This document shows positions 1 to 8,909 of a stretch of DNA of 64,000 nt, in pieces (positions within the stretch are counted from its first letter, which is position 1; each line of letters starts with the position of its first letter). The position numbers were made by a program, and so were the translations under genes. This stretch comes from Pseudotabrizicola sp. (lineage in GTDB: Bacteria > Pseudomonadota > Alphaproteobacteria > Rhodobacterales > Rhodobacteraceae). The stretch covers positions 47,365 to 111,364 of the forward strand of contig NZ_JAUSNR010000007.1 in assembly GCF_030656345.1 (NCBI RefSeq), read 5' to 3'. The notes below the pieces were generated by a model. It had not been told where the DNA came from. It saw nothing but the letters and a program-made list of their open reading frames with translations, and ran no database searches.

Positions 1-179
1 CCGTCTGGCTGTGGCAGGGGCAGTCCGGGGCTTTGACGGCGCAGCAGATCTGGACAACCTTTGGCGGTCTGGATGACGACGGGTCTTTGGTGCTGTCCTT
101 TGACGCCGCAAACACCATGATCACCCTTGTCGGCCTGTCGGGGATTGACGGGCTGGATCAGTCCATCGTCATCATCTGA
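1..179 (+). CDS. C-terminal end of a possible RTX/type I-secreted protein (5' partial)
   Basis: The frame is open from the left edge to a TGA at 177-179 and reads WLWQGQSGALTAQQIWTTF then LSFDAANTMITLVGLSGID. The tail with hydrophobic and Asp-rich short strands ending in IVII resembles the C-terminal secretion region of hemolysin-type calcium-binding proteins, whose extreme C-terminus is the type I secretion signal. No GGxGxD nonapeptide is visible in the 58 residues present, so the assignment is an inference. The neighbour on its 3' side is a capsule exporter on the opposite strand, so it is not co-transcribed. Any other secreted protein with an aliphatic C-terminus is possible. Confidence 0.45.
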   Translation, partial: VWLWQGQSGALTAQQIWTTFGGLDDDGSLVLSFDAANTMITLVGLSGIDGLDQSIVII

Positions 180-200
180 ACCGGCTTTGCGGCCTGCAGG

Positions 201-854
201 TCACTTCATCAGCGCGGCATGGGTGGCAAGGGCGGCTTTCACATCATCAAAATAGCTGAGCTGGCCATCGTGCAGCAGAATGGCCGCATCGCAGAACTTC
301 AGGATATCCGATGAGTTGTGGCTGACCAGCACCGCGCTGGAGGTTTTCATGCGTTCGGCAAACACCGCCGCACTTTTTTCCCGGAACCGCGCATCACCCA
401 CGGCGGTGACCTCATCCACCAGATAGGTATCAAAGGCGATACCCATCGACACCCCAAAGGCGAGGCGCGAATACATGCCCGAGGAATAGGTGCTCATCGG
501 CATGTGGAAATGTTTGCCCAACTCGGCAAAGTCTTCGACAAAGCTGGTCAGTGTTTCAGTATCAACGCCGTAAACCCGGGCAAGGAACTTGGTGTTCTGC
601 GCCCCGGTCAGGTCGCGGTGAAAGCTGCCCGCAAAGCCCACCGGCCAGGACACAGAGCCCTGCACCACCACCCGCCCCGTGGTCGGGGGCATCGTGCCCG
701 AGATGATTTTCAGCAGCGTCGACTTGCCCGCCCCGTTGCGCCCCAACAGCGCGAGCGACTTGCCGGTGGGCAGCACAAGGTTCAGGTTGTCCAGCACCTG
801 ATGCCACTCTCCCCTGACCCAGAAGCCTTTTGACAGGCCCTCAAACACCATCAT
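201..854 (-). CDS. kpsT: Capsule/polysaccharide ABC-2 exporter ATPase (KpsT-like)
   Basis: 217 aa, the usual length for KpsT. It is the cytoplasmic ATPase that powers export of a lipid-linked polysaccharide through the KpsM channel. Walker A is GRNGAGKST (about residues 38-46). The signature loop is the variant YSSGM typical of polysaccharide exporters, followed by RLAFGVSMG, and Walker B is YLVDEVTAVGD. The N-terminus MMVFEGLSKGFWVRG matches the family start. It lies 34 bp downstream of the kpsE-like gene on the same strand, and KpsM is encoded divergently, so one complete inner-membrane exporter is present. KpsT rather than a teichoic-acid-type ATPase is supported by the short length and the kpsE/kpsM neighbours. 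Confidence 0.9.
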   Translation of the reverse strand: MMVFEGLSKGFWVRGEWHQVLDNLNLVLPTGKSLALLGRNGAGKSTLLKIISGTMPPTTGRVVVQGSVSWPVGFAGSFHRDLTGAQNTKFLARVYGVDTETLTSFVEDFAELGKHFHMPMSTYSSGMYSRLAFGVSMGIAFDTYLVDEVTAVGDARFREKSAAVFAERMKTSSAVLVSHNSSDILKFCDAAILLHDGQLSYFDDVKAALATHAALMK

Positions 855-888
855 GGCCGGGCACCATCCTGCCGTGCGCAGGCAGACA

Positions 889-2181
889 TCAGCCCCGGTC
901 CCGCAGGCTGTAATAGATCAGCGCAGCAGTTGCCCATGCCATCAGCAAAAAGCCCAGGATCATCGACAGCAGTATGAACCGGCGCGGAAACTCGGCATCC
1001 TGCGCCTTGGTGGGCGGGATATAGGCGGCCAGATACAGCGACTGGCGGTTGGCGTTCGACACGGCGGCCTGCCGTGCGGCAAGGGCTGCGGTGTAATTGC
1101 GCTGCGCAAATTCCAGATCGACGCTCAGCCCTTCGTATTGTGCAATCATTTCGGGGTAGGTGCTGTCAGACAGATCCGTGGTGGCACCGAAAAAGTTACG
1201 CTCCTGATCGATGCGGTCGCGGATCACGGTGATCCGGCGTTCCAGCTGTGCGCGGCGCGGATCATCGACGCGGGTTGACGGGTCCAGCAGATCAAGCTCG
1301 ACCAGCGCCTGCGCCAGTTGTTGCTGCAGGTTGGACACCACGCCGAGCCTGCCCTGAATATCGGCGATCGGATCGACGATCCGGGTCTGGGCGCGGAACA
1401 CGGTCAGCGCACCACGCGCCACCCGCAGGCTTTCGACCGCATCCGCCAGCTCCCGGTCGGCATTGGCCAGCGCCTCGCGCCGGGCGGTGTCGTTCAGCTG
1501 GTTGATCATGGTCTGGCTGGTTTCAAGAATGACCATGGCGATGTTTTGCGCGGTGTCAGGGTCCAGCGCCTGAACCGTCAGGTCGATCAGCCCCGACGAG
1601 GAATCATAAGACAGGCGCAGAACCCGTTTCCAGAAGCCGAACAGCTCTTCCGTCGTGGCATCTGGCCAGATCGAATAGACCGGATCATAGGGCCAGCCCT
1701 GCGCATAATGGGCGCGCAGATCGATGCGGGCATCGACCTGTTCCATCATGGTCTGGCTTTGCATGAATTCATGCAGCACCCCGGCGTTCACGCCTTGGCT
1801 CCCGCCGGTCAGAAACGACAACCCGCCCAGAATTGCACTGGCGGTGTTGCCGTCTTCCTGCCGGATGGTGAACCCCGCACGTGAGGCATACTGGTCATTG
1901 GCCAGCACAAACAGATAGAGCGCGCAGAGGATCACCGGCACCAGCACCATGGCCCCGAAAGACAGCATCAGCCCGTAGTGCCGCCGCTGCAATTTGGCGG
2001 GGCCGGCGACGGGCCGCATCTGCACAGCCGGTGCGGCGGGGATGGGGTTGGGGGCGGCGGGGGGCACCTGGACCGGGGGAACCACGGTCATGGGTCTTGG
2101 CGTGGGTCGGGGCGCATCAACCGATGCGTCTTGCGGTTTTGCCGGTTCGGTCAAGGCAGGCCCGTCCTGAATAATTTGCAC
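889..2181 (-). CDS. kpsE: Capsule polysaccharide export inner-membrane PCP protein (KpsE/CtrB-like)
   Basis: 430 aa. This is a polysaccharide co-polymerase type protein that spans the periplasm and links the KpsMT exporter to the outer-membrane channel. Visible order: a Pro-rich cytoplasmic N-terminus (about 1-65), TM1 near 70-92 (LMLSFGAMVLVPVILCALY), a periplasmic region with long helices (ANADRELADAVESLRVARG, then a Gln/Leu-rich coiled coil), and TM2 near 402-424 (FILLSMILGFLLMAWATAA). Two flanking TMs with a coiled-coil periplasmic domain are diagnostic of KpsE/BexC/CtrB. The 5' end faces kpsM with about 105 bp between starts, so both probably fire from a shared divergent promoter region. 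The gene symbol is assigned by analogy. Confidence 0.85.
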   Translation of the reverse strand: MQIIQDGPALTEPAKPQDASVDAPRPTPRPMTVVPPVQVPPAAPNPIPAAPAVQMRPVAGPAKLQRRHYGLMLSFGAMVLVPVILCALYLFVLANDQYASRAGFTIRQEDGNTASAILGGLSFLTGGSQGVNAGVLHEFMQSQTMMEQVDARIDLRAHYAQGWPYDPVYSIWPDATTEELFGFWKRVLRLSYDSSSGLIDLTVQALDPDTAQNIAMVILETSQTMINQLNDTARREALANADRELADAVESLRVARGALTVFRAQTRIVDPIADIQGRLGVVSNLQQQLAQALVELDLLDPSTRVDDPRRAQLERRITVIRDRIDQERNFFGATTDLSDSTYPEMIAQYEGLSVDLEFAQRNYTAALAARQAAVSNANRQSLYLAAYIPPTKAQDAEFPRRFILLSMILGFLLMAWATAALIYYSLRDRG

Positions 2182-2286
2182 TCGTTACACAGATCCAGCA
2201 TACCTGAAGGCAGTTTCATCAGACAAGGACCATTTCCCTTGGCAGAGGCCGGCACACCGCAGCGGACAGAGGCACCGCTTTTGCCC

Positions 2287-3075
2287 ATGGACCGCCCAAG
2301 GCCGGGGCGGTCGTGGGCCACATTCCGCACGGTTTCCGCCCTGATGCTGCGCGAGATGTCCACCCGCTATGGCCGCTCGCCCGGGGGGTATTCCTGGGCC
2401 GTGCTGGAGCCGGTGGGGGCGATCATCGTGATGGCGGTCGGGTTCGGGCTGATGTTCAGCAGCCCGCCACTGGGGTCGGATTTCCTGTTGTTCTATGCCA
2501 CCGGCTACCTGCCGTTTTCGCTGTATCAGTCGATTGCCAACACCACCGCCCGGTCCCTGTCGTTTTCAAAACCGCTGCTGATGTACCCGGCGGTGACCTG
2601 GATGGACGCGCTGCTGGCCCGCTTTCTGCTGAACACGCTGACCGGGTTTCTGGTCACCATCATTATCTTTTGGGGTATTCTTGCGGTGTCGCAGACCACC
2701 ACCATCCTTGACCTGCCGACAATTGCTCTGGCGATGGGACTTTCGGCCCTGCTGGGGCTGGGGCTGGGCACGATGAACTGCTACCTTGGCACCCGGATCG
2801 AGGTCTGGGATATCGCCTGGTCAATCCTGAGCCGCCCGTTGTTCATCGTATCTGGGGTGTTCTTCATCTACGAAGGCGTACCGGCGGCGGCGCAAAAGGT
2901 GCTGTATTACCTGCCGTGGATGCATATCACCGGACTGGCCCGCGCCGGGTTTTACCCCACTTACCGACCGGAATATGTGTCAGTGCTTTATGTGTTGCTG
3001 TGGTGCATGCTGCCGCTGTGCTTTGGTCTGATGCTGCTGCGGCGCTATCACAAGGACCTGCTGAACCGGAACTGA
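2287..3075 (+). CDS. kpsM: Capsule polysaccharide ABC-2 permease (KpsM-like)
   Basis: About 262 aa from ATG 2287. It is the membrane channel of the capsule exporter that works with KpsT. About six hydrophobic segments are visible, starting after ALMLREMSTRYGRSPGGY, the conserved N-terminal amphipathic motif of KpsM/Wzm proteins in this order. The C-terminus ends RRYHKDLLNRN. The ORF track extends to 1978, but that part is antisense to kpsE. A TTG at 2239, with AAGGA about 10 nt upstream, is an alternative start with a better ribosome-binding site and adds 16 residues. Divergent from kpsE/kpsT. Confidence 0.9.
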   Translation: MDRPRPGRSWATFRTVSALMLREMSTRYGRSPGGYSWAVLEPVGAIIVMAVGFGLMFSSPPLGSDFLLFYATGYLPFSLYQSIANTTARSLSFSKPLLMYPAVTWMDALLARFLLNTLTGFLVTIIIFWGILAVSQTTTILDLPTIALAMGLSALLGLGLGTMNCYLGTRIEVWDIAWSILSRPLFIVSGVFFIYEGVPAAAQKVLYYLPWMHITGLARAGFYPTYRPEYVSVLYVLLWCMLPLCFGLMLLRRYHKDLLNRN

Positions 3076-3212
3076 GGGGGGCTGGGGCCAGATCAAAGGT
3101 TTGCGGCACGCCTGAACTGCCGTTTTCACAGAATGCGGGGCGCAGGCGGGTTGCAGACAACCCTGTGCCGGGCCGCGCAGGGCCTGACAAAACACGAAGA
3201 TGCAAGGACAAG

Positions 3213-3287
3213 TGGCAGCCCGTAGGGGAGTCGAACCCCTCTTCCCAGGTTGAAAACCTGGTGTCCTAACCGATAGACGAACGGGCC
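3213..3287 (-). tRNA. tRNA-Glu (anticodon UUC)
   Basis: The reverse complement folds as a full cloverleaf: acceptor GGCCCGT pairs with ACGGGCT (one G:U), D-arm GTCTATCGGTTAGGAC, anticodon stem CCAGG/CCTGG with loop TTTTCAA giving anticodon TTC, and T-arm GGGGTTCGACTCCCC. CCA is genomically encoded. No selenocysteine or suppressor features are seen. It stands alone between kpsM and recJ, with no adjacent integrase. Confidence 0.97.
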
Positions 3288-3351
3288 ACGCTGTCGGTGG
3301 GGGGTGTGTAGTGGCACCGGCCCTGACTCGCAAGAGGAAAAACGCGGGGCG

Positions 3352-5100
3352 TCAGCCGGTCGCGGGGGCGGCGTCTTCGAGCCGCAGCTGCACCTTGGTC
3401 CGGCCGCCCCAGTGGTTCAGTTCCAGCCGTCCGGCCAGATGAAACCGGCGGTGGCCGGCCCCGTCCAGCGCGGGGCCGAGGGGCGTGTCATAGGCCCCGA
3501 AGGCCATCGCCTCGACCTGCGCGCCCATACCGTCAGACACTGCCAGTTTCAGGTGCTTGTCGCCGATCCGGCGCGGGGTGACCGCCACATCGGCAAAGGC
3601 GAAACGCGGGGCGGGGGCACCCTGGCCGAAGGGACCGGCAGCCTCGATCTGCTCGACAAAGGCGGGGGTGCAGGCCGATGGCATCAGCAGACTGTCGATC
3701 CGCAGGGCGCGCGGGCCTTCGGTGCCTGCGCCCTGACGGCCCAGCAGGTCGGACAGCCGCGCCATTGCTTCTTCCAGCCGGTCTTGGGCGACTGTCAGGC
3801 CAGCGGCCATCTTGTGCCCGCCGCCCTTGATCAGCAGCCCCTCTGCCGCCACGCGCTGCACCGCAGCCCCCAGATCTACACCCGCGACAGAGCGGCCCGA
3901 GCCCTTGCCCTCACCCCCCTCCAGTCCGATGACGATGGCGGGGCGGTTGAACGCCTCTTTCAGCCGGGCGGCCACGATGCCAACGACGCCGGGGTGCCAG
4001 CCCTCAGACGCGGCCCAGATCAGCGGGGCATCCAGACCCCGCGCCTCGGCCTGCGCCATCGCCTCTTCGCGGACGCGTTCGGTGATCTCGCGGCGCTCAG
4101 AGTTTAGCTGGTCCAGCCGGGCGGCCATTGCCGCCGCCGCGCGCGGGTCATCGCTGGCCAGCAGCCGCGCGCCCAGATCGGCCTGCCCGATCCGTCCACC
4201 CGCATTCACCCGCGGCCCCAGCACGAAGCCAAGCGCATAGGGCGTGGGGGCCTGATCCATGCGCGCCACATCGGCCAGCGCCACCAGCCCGGCCCGTTCG
4301 CGCCGCGCCATCACCTTCAGGCCCTGCCGCACCAGTGCCCGGTTCACCCCGATCAGCGGGGCCACATCGGCGACGGTGGCAAGCGCCACCAGATCCAGCA
4401 TCGCCATCAGATCGGGGCCTTGCACGCCATCTGTCCGCAGGCGGCGGTTCGCCTCGACCAGCATCAGGAACACCACGGACGCCGCACACAGATGCGCCAG
4501 ATCGCCGGACTCGTCCTGCCGGTTGGGGTTCACCACGGCCACGGCTGCGGGCAGGGTATCGGTGCCAAGGTGATGGTCCAGCACCACCACATCGCAGCCC
4601 GCCGCCGCAATTGGCTCATGCGAAAGCGTGCCGCAATCGACGCAGAGGATCAGCTCATGCGCCGCCCCCAGCGCCTGCATCGCGGGCACATTGGGGCCGT
4701 AGCCTTCGTCAATGCGGTCGGGGATATACAGCGTCGCCTCGCGCCCCATCGCGCGCAGCCAGATGATCAGCAGCGCCGCCGAGGCCCCGCCATCGACATC
4801 GTAATCGGCAAAGACCGCGATGCGCTGGCGCTGCTTCACCGCGTGCAGAAAGCGGTCGGTGGCGGGGGCCATGTCGCGCAGGGTCAGCGGGTCGGGCAGC
4901 AGGTCGCGCAGGGCAGGGGCCAGGAAGGCAGGGGCATCGCCGGGCGAGACCCCGCGCCGGACCAGCGTGTGGCACAGGGCCATCGGCAGGCGGGTCTGTT
5001 GCGCCATCGCTTCGGCCAGACGTTCTTCCTCGATCTCGGGGCCAGTCCAGCGGCGACCAAGGACAGAAGCATCGACGTTGAGGAATGCGCGCGGGTTCAT
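3352..5100 (-). CDS. recJ: Single-stranded-DNA-specific exonuclease RecJ
   Basis: 582 aa from ATG 5100. This is the 5'-3' ssDNA exonuclease of RecF-pathway recombination and mismatch repair. DHH phosphoesterase motifs are visible: FADYDVDGGASA (motif I, near residue 90), LCVDCGT (motif II) and VLDHHLG (motif III). The DHHA1 motif GGGHKMAAGLT lies near residue 430, followed by an OB-like C-terminus. I chose MNPRAFLNVDAS as the start. The ORF track's 615-aa version begins at 5199 inside an intergenic repeat element and adds residues not typical of RecJ. glpX lies 138 bp upstream on the same strand, separated by that repeat. Confidence 0.95.
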   Translation of the reverse strand: MNPRAFLNVDASVLGRRWTGPEIEEERLAEAMAQQTRLPMALCHTLVRRGVSPGDAPAFLAPALRDLLPDPLTLRDMAPATDRFLHAVKQRQRIAVFADYDVDGGASAALLIIWLRAMGREATLYIPDRIDEGYGPNVPAMQALGAAHELILCVDCGTLSHEPIAAAGCDVVVLDHHLGTDTLPAAVAVVNPNRQDESGDLAHLCAASVVFLMLVEANRRLRTDGVQGPDLMAMLDLVALATVADVAPLIGVNRALVRQGLKVMARRERAGLVALADVARMDQAPTPYALGFVLGPRVNAGGRIGQADLGARLLASDDPRAAAAMAARLDQLNSERREITERVREEAMAQAEARGLDAPLIWAASEGWHPGVVGIVAARLKEAFNRPAIVIGLEGGEGKGSGRSVAGVDLGAAVQRVAAEGLLIKGGGHKMAAGLTVAQDRLEEAMARLSDLLGRQGAGTEGPRALRIDSLLMPSACTPAFVEQIEAAGPFGQGAPAPRFAFADVAVTPRRIGDKHLKLAVSDGMGAQVEAMAFGAYDTPLGPALDGAGHRRFHLAGRLELNHWGGRTKVQLRLEDAAPATG

Positions 5101-5164
5101 GCGGGCGGTCTGCACCAAGCGGGACGGGGCTTCAACCGTAAAGGCTGCGTTTGCGGGGAGGGCG

Positions 5165-5206
5165 GCTGCCTCCGGCGGGAGTATTTGGCAAAGCTGCAAT
5201 GCAAAG
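5165..5206. repeat. Dispersed Rhodobacterales-type intergenic repeat, copy 1
   Basis: Contains gcctccggcgggagtattt followed by gcaaagctgcaatgcaaa. The same core (CCGGCGGGAGTATTT or its complement AAATACTCC) recurs near 6.45, 14.99, 15.05, 18.9 and 44.93 kb, always between genes. Here it sits between glpX and recJ and would be transcribed in the recJ leader. Confidence 0.75.
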
Positions 5207-5237
5207 GGGCGCAGGGTTGGCCTGCGCCCCGACGGGA

Positions 5238-6218
5238 TCAGCGGCGGATCGGGTTGCGGTAGGTCATGCGGCGAACCGAGCCGGTTTTTGACCGCATCAG
5301 AATGGTTTCAGTCGTCAGGTGGCCGGGCTCGCGCTTGATGCCGGCCAGCAGGCTGCCGTCGGTGACGCCGGTGGCGGCAAAGATCACGTCGCCGCGCACG
5401 AGGTCATCGCGGGTGTAGACGCGGTCGAAGTTTTCGATCCCTGCCTTGCGGGCGCGGGCGCGTTCATCGTCGTTGCGGAACAGAAGTTTGCCGAAGAACT
5501 GGCCGCCCATGCATTTCAGCGCCGCCGCCGCCAGCACGCCTTCGGGGGCACCGCCGGAGCCCATATACATGTCAATGCCGGTCAGGTCGGGCTCGGCGCA
5601 ATGCATCACGCCCGCCACGTCGCCGTCGGTGATCAGGCGGATCGCGGCGCCGGTGGAGCGGATTTCGGCGATCATTTCCTCGTGCCGGGGGCGTTCCAGC
5701 ACGCAGACGGTGATGTCATTGGTGGAGCAACCCTTGGCGGCGGCCAGCGCCGACACCCGCTCGGACGGGGTCATCGTCAGCGTGACGGTGCCGATGCGGT
5801 GGCCGGGGCCGATGGCGAGCTTTTCCATATAGACATCCGGCGCGTGCAGGAGCGAGCCGCGCGGGGCCATGGCGATGACGGTCAGGGCGTTGGGCATATC
5901 CTTGGCGGTCAGCGTGGTGCCTTCCAGCGGGTCGAGCGCAATGTCGACCGCCGGGCCATTGCCGGTGCCGACCTCTTCGCCGATGTAGAGCATCGGGGCC
6001 TCGTCGCGTTCACCCTCGCCGATCACGACCACGCCTTTGATGTCGAGCAGGTTCAGCTGGTCGCGCATGGCGTTGACCGCCGCCTGATCGGCGGCCTTTT
6101 CATCGCCGCGACCGATCAGCCCGGCGCTGGCCAGAGCCGCCGCCTCGGACACGCGGGCGAGGCCGAGGGACAGCAGGCGGTCCTGGAACTCGGCGACTTT
6201 GGGCGGGGCGACGGTCAT
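5238..6218 (-). CDS. glpX: Class II fructose-1,6-bisphosphatase (GlpX)
   Basis: 326 aa, the normal class II length. It hydrolyses fructose-1,6-bisphosphate to fructose-6-phosphate in gluconeogenesis and, in autotrophs, the Calvin cycle. Family motifs include VVIGEGERDEAPMLYIGEEVG (substrate/metal site) and the metal-binding DPLEGTT, followed by DVYMEKLAIGPG. The N-terminus MTVAPPKVAEFQDRLLSLGLARV is typical. It lies downstream of hom on the same strand with about 360 bp between them, so it probably has its own AT-rich promoter at about 6380-6425. Nothing is unusual about the gene. Confidence 0.96.
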   Translation of the reverse strand: MTVAPPKVAEFQDRLLSLGLARVSEAAALASAGLIGRGDEKAADQAAVNAMRDQLNLLDIKGVVVIGEGERDEAPMLYIGEEVGTGNGPAVDIALDPLEGTTLTAKDMPNALTVIAMAPRGSLLHAPDVYMEKLAIGPGHRIGTVTLTMTPSERVSALAAAKGCSTNDITVCVLERPRHEEMIAEIRSTGAAIRLITDGDVAGVMHCAEPDLTGIDMYMGSGGAPEGVLAAAALKCMGGQFFGKLLFRNDDERARARKAGIENFDRVYTRDDLVRGDVIFAATGVTDGSLLAGIKREPGHLTTETILMRSKTGSVRRMTYRNPIRR

Positions 6219-6581
6219 GATCTGTCCTTTGATCTGGAAATGCTTGTGCGCCGGTTTAGCCTGCCCGGTTGCCGTGGGGCAAGTCTGATGGCGCTAACCG
6301 GGGCGGGAAATTGGTGGGGTGCCGGGGGTTTTGGCAGATATCGTGCAGGGGCGCTCACTGTGACGCAGCTTTTTGGTGTTCAATAAAAACAAGGGGTTGG
6401 TGTTTGTGTTTTCATGAAATTTTAAGGGTTGCGCGGCGGGAGGGGCAGGACCGGGGGGCCAGCCCCCCCGGCCCCCCGGGATATTTATGAACAGATGAAT
6501 GGGGGGGCGGAGCATCTGGGGCGGGCTGGCCGCGCCCTGACGGGGGCTGGGCTGATGGCGGACGGTCCAGCCCTGCCCCGG
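6219..6581. other. hom-glpX intergenic region with repeat copy 2 and likely glpX promoter
   Basis: 363 bp without a supported gene. The AT-rich block at about 6375-6425 (caataaaaacaagggg, ttttcatgaaattttaa) is the likely glpX promoter region on the minus strand. At 6435-6490 a very GC-rich palindrome (ccggggggccagccccccc followed by ccgggatattt) is another member of the dispersed repeat family. Placed right after hom on the minus strand, it could act as a terminator. The 820-aa ORF track entry running through here is a shadow upstream of the true start at 8403. Confidence 0.6.
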
Positions 6582-7892
6582 TCAGACCTCTTCGATGCGG
6601 ATGGCGACGGGGGCGCCGATCAGCACGCCGGTGTGGCCGAACTGGGCCAGTGCGAAGGCCACATCGGCGGGCTGCGCCTTGTGGGTCACGATCAGCACCG
6701 TCGCCTTGTTATCCGCCTCGTTCGGCTGGTTCAGCTGGCGCATCTGGTCGATGGAGATCCCCGCCTCTCCCAACGCGGTGGCGATCTTGGCCAATGCGCC
6801 GGGTTTGTCGAGCAAGGTCATGCGCAGGTAATAGGGGGCGGGTGTGGCCGATTTTGCGGCGACCGGCGTGGCGAGGGACGCCGCTGGGCGGCCAAAGGTC
6901 GACAGACGTGTGCCGCGCGCGATGTCGATGACATCGGCCATCACCGCGCTGGCGGTCGGGCCTTCGCCGGCACCGGCACCGCGCATCACGATCTGGCCGA
7001 CGCTGTCGCCTTCAAGCACCACCATATTTGTGCCGCCCTGCAACTGGCCCAGCGGGCTGTCGGCGGGGACAAGGCAGGGCGTCATGCGCTGTTCCAGACC
7101 GCGCCCTGTCATCTGCGCCACGCCCAGCAGCTTGATGTGATAGCCCATGTCATCGGCAAGGTTGATGTCTTCGATCGAGACATTGCCGATGCCTTCGAGT
7201 TCCACCTTGTCAAAGCTGACTTTGGTGCCAAAGGCGATGGCGGCCAGCAGCGACAGTTTGTGGCCCGCGTCGATGCCGCCGACATCGAGGTTGGGGTCTG
7301 CCTCCAAGTAGCCCAGCTGCCGCGCCTCTTCGAACACGGTTTCATACGGCAAGCCGGAGGCTTGCATCCGGGTCAGGATATAGTTGCAGGTGCCGTTCAT
7401 CACGCCCATGACACGGCGCATCTGGTTGCCGGCCAGACCTTCGGTCAGCACCTTGATGACCGGGATGCCGCCTGCGACCGCAGCCTCGAACCGGATCACC
7501 CGGCCCTGCGCCTCGGCGGCCACGGCAAGCGCGTGGCCGTGATGCGCCAGCAGGGCCTTGTTGGCGGTGACCACATCCTTGCCCGCCGCGATGGCGGCTT
7601 CGGTTGCCAGACGGGCCGGCCCTTCATGGCCGCCCATCACCTCGACAAACACGTCGATGTCATCGCGTTGTGCCAGCGCCAACGGGTCGGTTTCCCATGG
7701 ATAATTGGACAGGTCAGCATCGCGGTTCTTTTGCGGATCGCGGGCCGAGACGGCGGTGATCACCACCGGGCGGCCGGCGCGGGCAGAGATCAGATCGGCG
7801 TGGCCCTGCACGATTTTGACCACACCGATTCCGACGGTTCCCAGACCGGCAAGACCAATGCGCAGGGGGGCGGTCAGGGAGGGGGCGGTCAT
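6582..7892 (-). CDS. hom: Homoserine dehydrogenase
   Basis: 436 aa, the length of ACT-containing Hom. It reduces aspartate semialdehyde to homoserine, the branch point to threonine and methionine. The N-terminal Rossmann motif is IGLAGLGTVGIGVVKIV. The catalytic domain has MNGTCNYILTRM (a Hom hallmark), EADPNLDVGGIDAGHKLSLL and the Lys-containing TANKALLAHHG. A C-terminal ACT domain (about 355-430, YYLRMTLLDKPGALAKIA) implies feedback control by threonine, as known for the family. The gene follows a small lipoprotein gene on the same strand after 75 bp. Confidence 0.96.
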   Translation of the reverse strand: MTAPSLTAPLRIGLAGLGTVGIGVVKIVQGHADLISARAGRPVVITAVSARDPQKNRDADLSNYPWETDPLALAQRDDIDVFVEVMGGHEGPARLATEAAIAAGKDVVTANKALLAHHGHALAVAAEAQGRVIRFEAAVAGGIPVIKVLTEGLAGNQMRRVMGVMNGTCNYILTRMQASGLPYETVFEEARQLGYLEADPNLDVGGIDAGHKLSLLAAIAFGTKVSFDKVELEGIGNVSIEDINLADDMGYHIKLLGVAQMTGRGLEQRMTPCLVPADSPLGQLQGGTNMVVLEGDSVGQIVMRGAGAGEGPTASAVMADVIDIARGTRLSTFGRPAASLATPVAAKSATPAPYYLRMTLLDKPGALAKIATALGEAGISIDQMRQLNQPNEADNKATVLIVTHKAQPADVAFALAQFGHTGVLIGAPVAIRIEEV

Positions 7893-7967
7893 GGGGGCAA
7901 CTCCGTATCAGCGTGTGCAGCGGTCTTAGCCTGCCTGCCGGGCCAAGGCAACGCGGCGCGGGTGTGG

Positions 7968-8249
7968 CTATTGGCTGCGCAGGGCGGCGGCGCGGGCGCG
8001 CAGGCGGGCGGCGCGGGCGTTGACAGGGTCGATGGCCCCGGCACCGCTGCCCACCGCATCGGCCTGCGCCAGAATGCCGCCCAGCGGCACCAGAACCGGG
8101 GGTGGGGCTGTGGTCTGGGTGTTGGTGCGGGCCGCGATATCGGGCAAGGGGGCGCAGGCCGTGACCGCAAGGCCGATCAGGCCCGCAAGCAGGGCGCGGG
8201 GGGTACGGCGGGGGCGCGGTTGGGCAAGCGGCATCATCGGGCAATCCAT
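7968..8249 (-). CDS. Small predicted lipoprotein
   Basis: Up to 93 aa. The N-terminus has Arg-rich residues (RPRRTPR), a hydrophobic stretch (ALLAGLIGLAV) and a lipobox LAVTAC, so Cys near position 32 would be lipidated and the protein anchored in a membrane. The mature part is short (about 60 aa) and Ala/Pro-rich, with no recognisable domain. The start could be ATG 8249 or 8237. It is co-directional with hom, 75 bp upstream, and could share a transcript. Function unknown. Confidence 0.65.
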   Translation of the reverse strand: MDCPMMPLAQPRPRRTPRALLAGLIGLAVTACAPLPDIAARTNTQTTAPPPVLVPLGGILAQADAVGSGAGAIDPVNARAARLRARAAALRSQ

Positions 8250-8402
8250 GTCAGCCAGAGCGGCTGGGTTGCGCCGACCCTAGGCCGGTCCAGCGGGACG
8301 GGCAAGGGGGCGGGGTGGGGACGCGCGCCGGCGCAAGCCCCTATCGCTGCGGCAAGCGCTGCTTTATGGCTGCGGGTCAGAGTGCCAACCCCGGAGCCGC
8401 CG

Positions 8403-8891
8403 ATGCCTGACACAAGCGCTGAAATCCTGCCCGTGCTTGCCGAATTGCGCCCGTCGCCGCCGCGCCGGGTGGTGGGGGTGGTCCTTCTGGCGGTGCTGGG
8501 GGCGTCGCTGGTATATCTGGCGCTGACCTATCCGGCGGCGGCGATCGGCTGGACGGTGTTCCTGCTGGGCTTTGGCGCGGCCTGTCTGTGGCTGTCGGTG
8601 CGGATGTGGCAGTCGACCGGGCAGGGCCTGATGCTGACCCGCGCGGCGCTGAGCGATCACCACGGGGTGGTGCTGGCGCGGGTGGATCAGATCCGCGCCG
8701 TGCGCCGGGGGGTGTTTGCGTTCAAGCCGGCGGGGGGGTTTACGCTGTTGCTGGCAGAAGCGGCCCCGCGTGGCTGGGCACCGGGGCTGTGGTGGCGGCT
8801 GGGCCGGTCAGTGGGGGTGGGCGGCGTCACCCACCGGCACGAGGCGCGCTATATGGCCGAGGTGCTAAACGCGATGATCCGCAAGGAGTGA
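8403..8891 (+). CDS. Small membrane protein of unknown function, two TM segments
   Basis: 162 aa from ATG 8403 (MPDTSAEILPVLAELRPSP). Two adjacent hydrophobic segments near 24-43 (VVGVVLLAVLGASLVYLAL) and 49-68 (IGWTVFLLGFGAACLWLSV) are followed by a cytosolic part of about 95 aa (GLMLTRAALSDHHGVVLARVDQIRAVRRG) that resembles PH-like domains of small bacterial membrane proteins. The ORF track start at 6429 is antisense to hom and not real. It stands alone between divergent and convergent genes. Function unknown. Confidence 0.75.
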   Translation: MPDTSAEILPVLAELRPSPPRRVVGVVLLAVLGASLVYLALTYPAAAIGWTVFLLGFGAACLWLSVRMWQSTGQGLMLTRAALSDHHGVVLARVDQIRAVRRGVFAFKPAGGFTLLLAEAAPRGWAPGLWWRLGRSVGVGGVTHRHEARYMAEVLNAMIRKE

Positions 8892-8909
8892 GGGGGCTTT
8901 GCCTGCGGA

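Noticed and set aside
6429-8402. Long + strand ORF (first 658 codons of the 820-aa track entry)
   Set aside because: Antisense to hom and the lipoprotein gene; only the part from ATG 8403 is coding.
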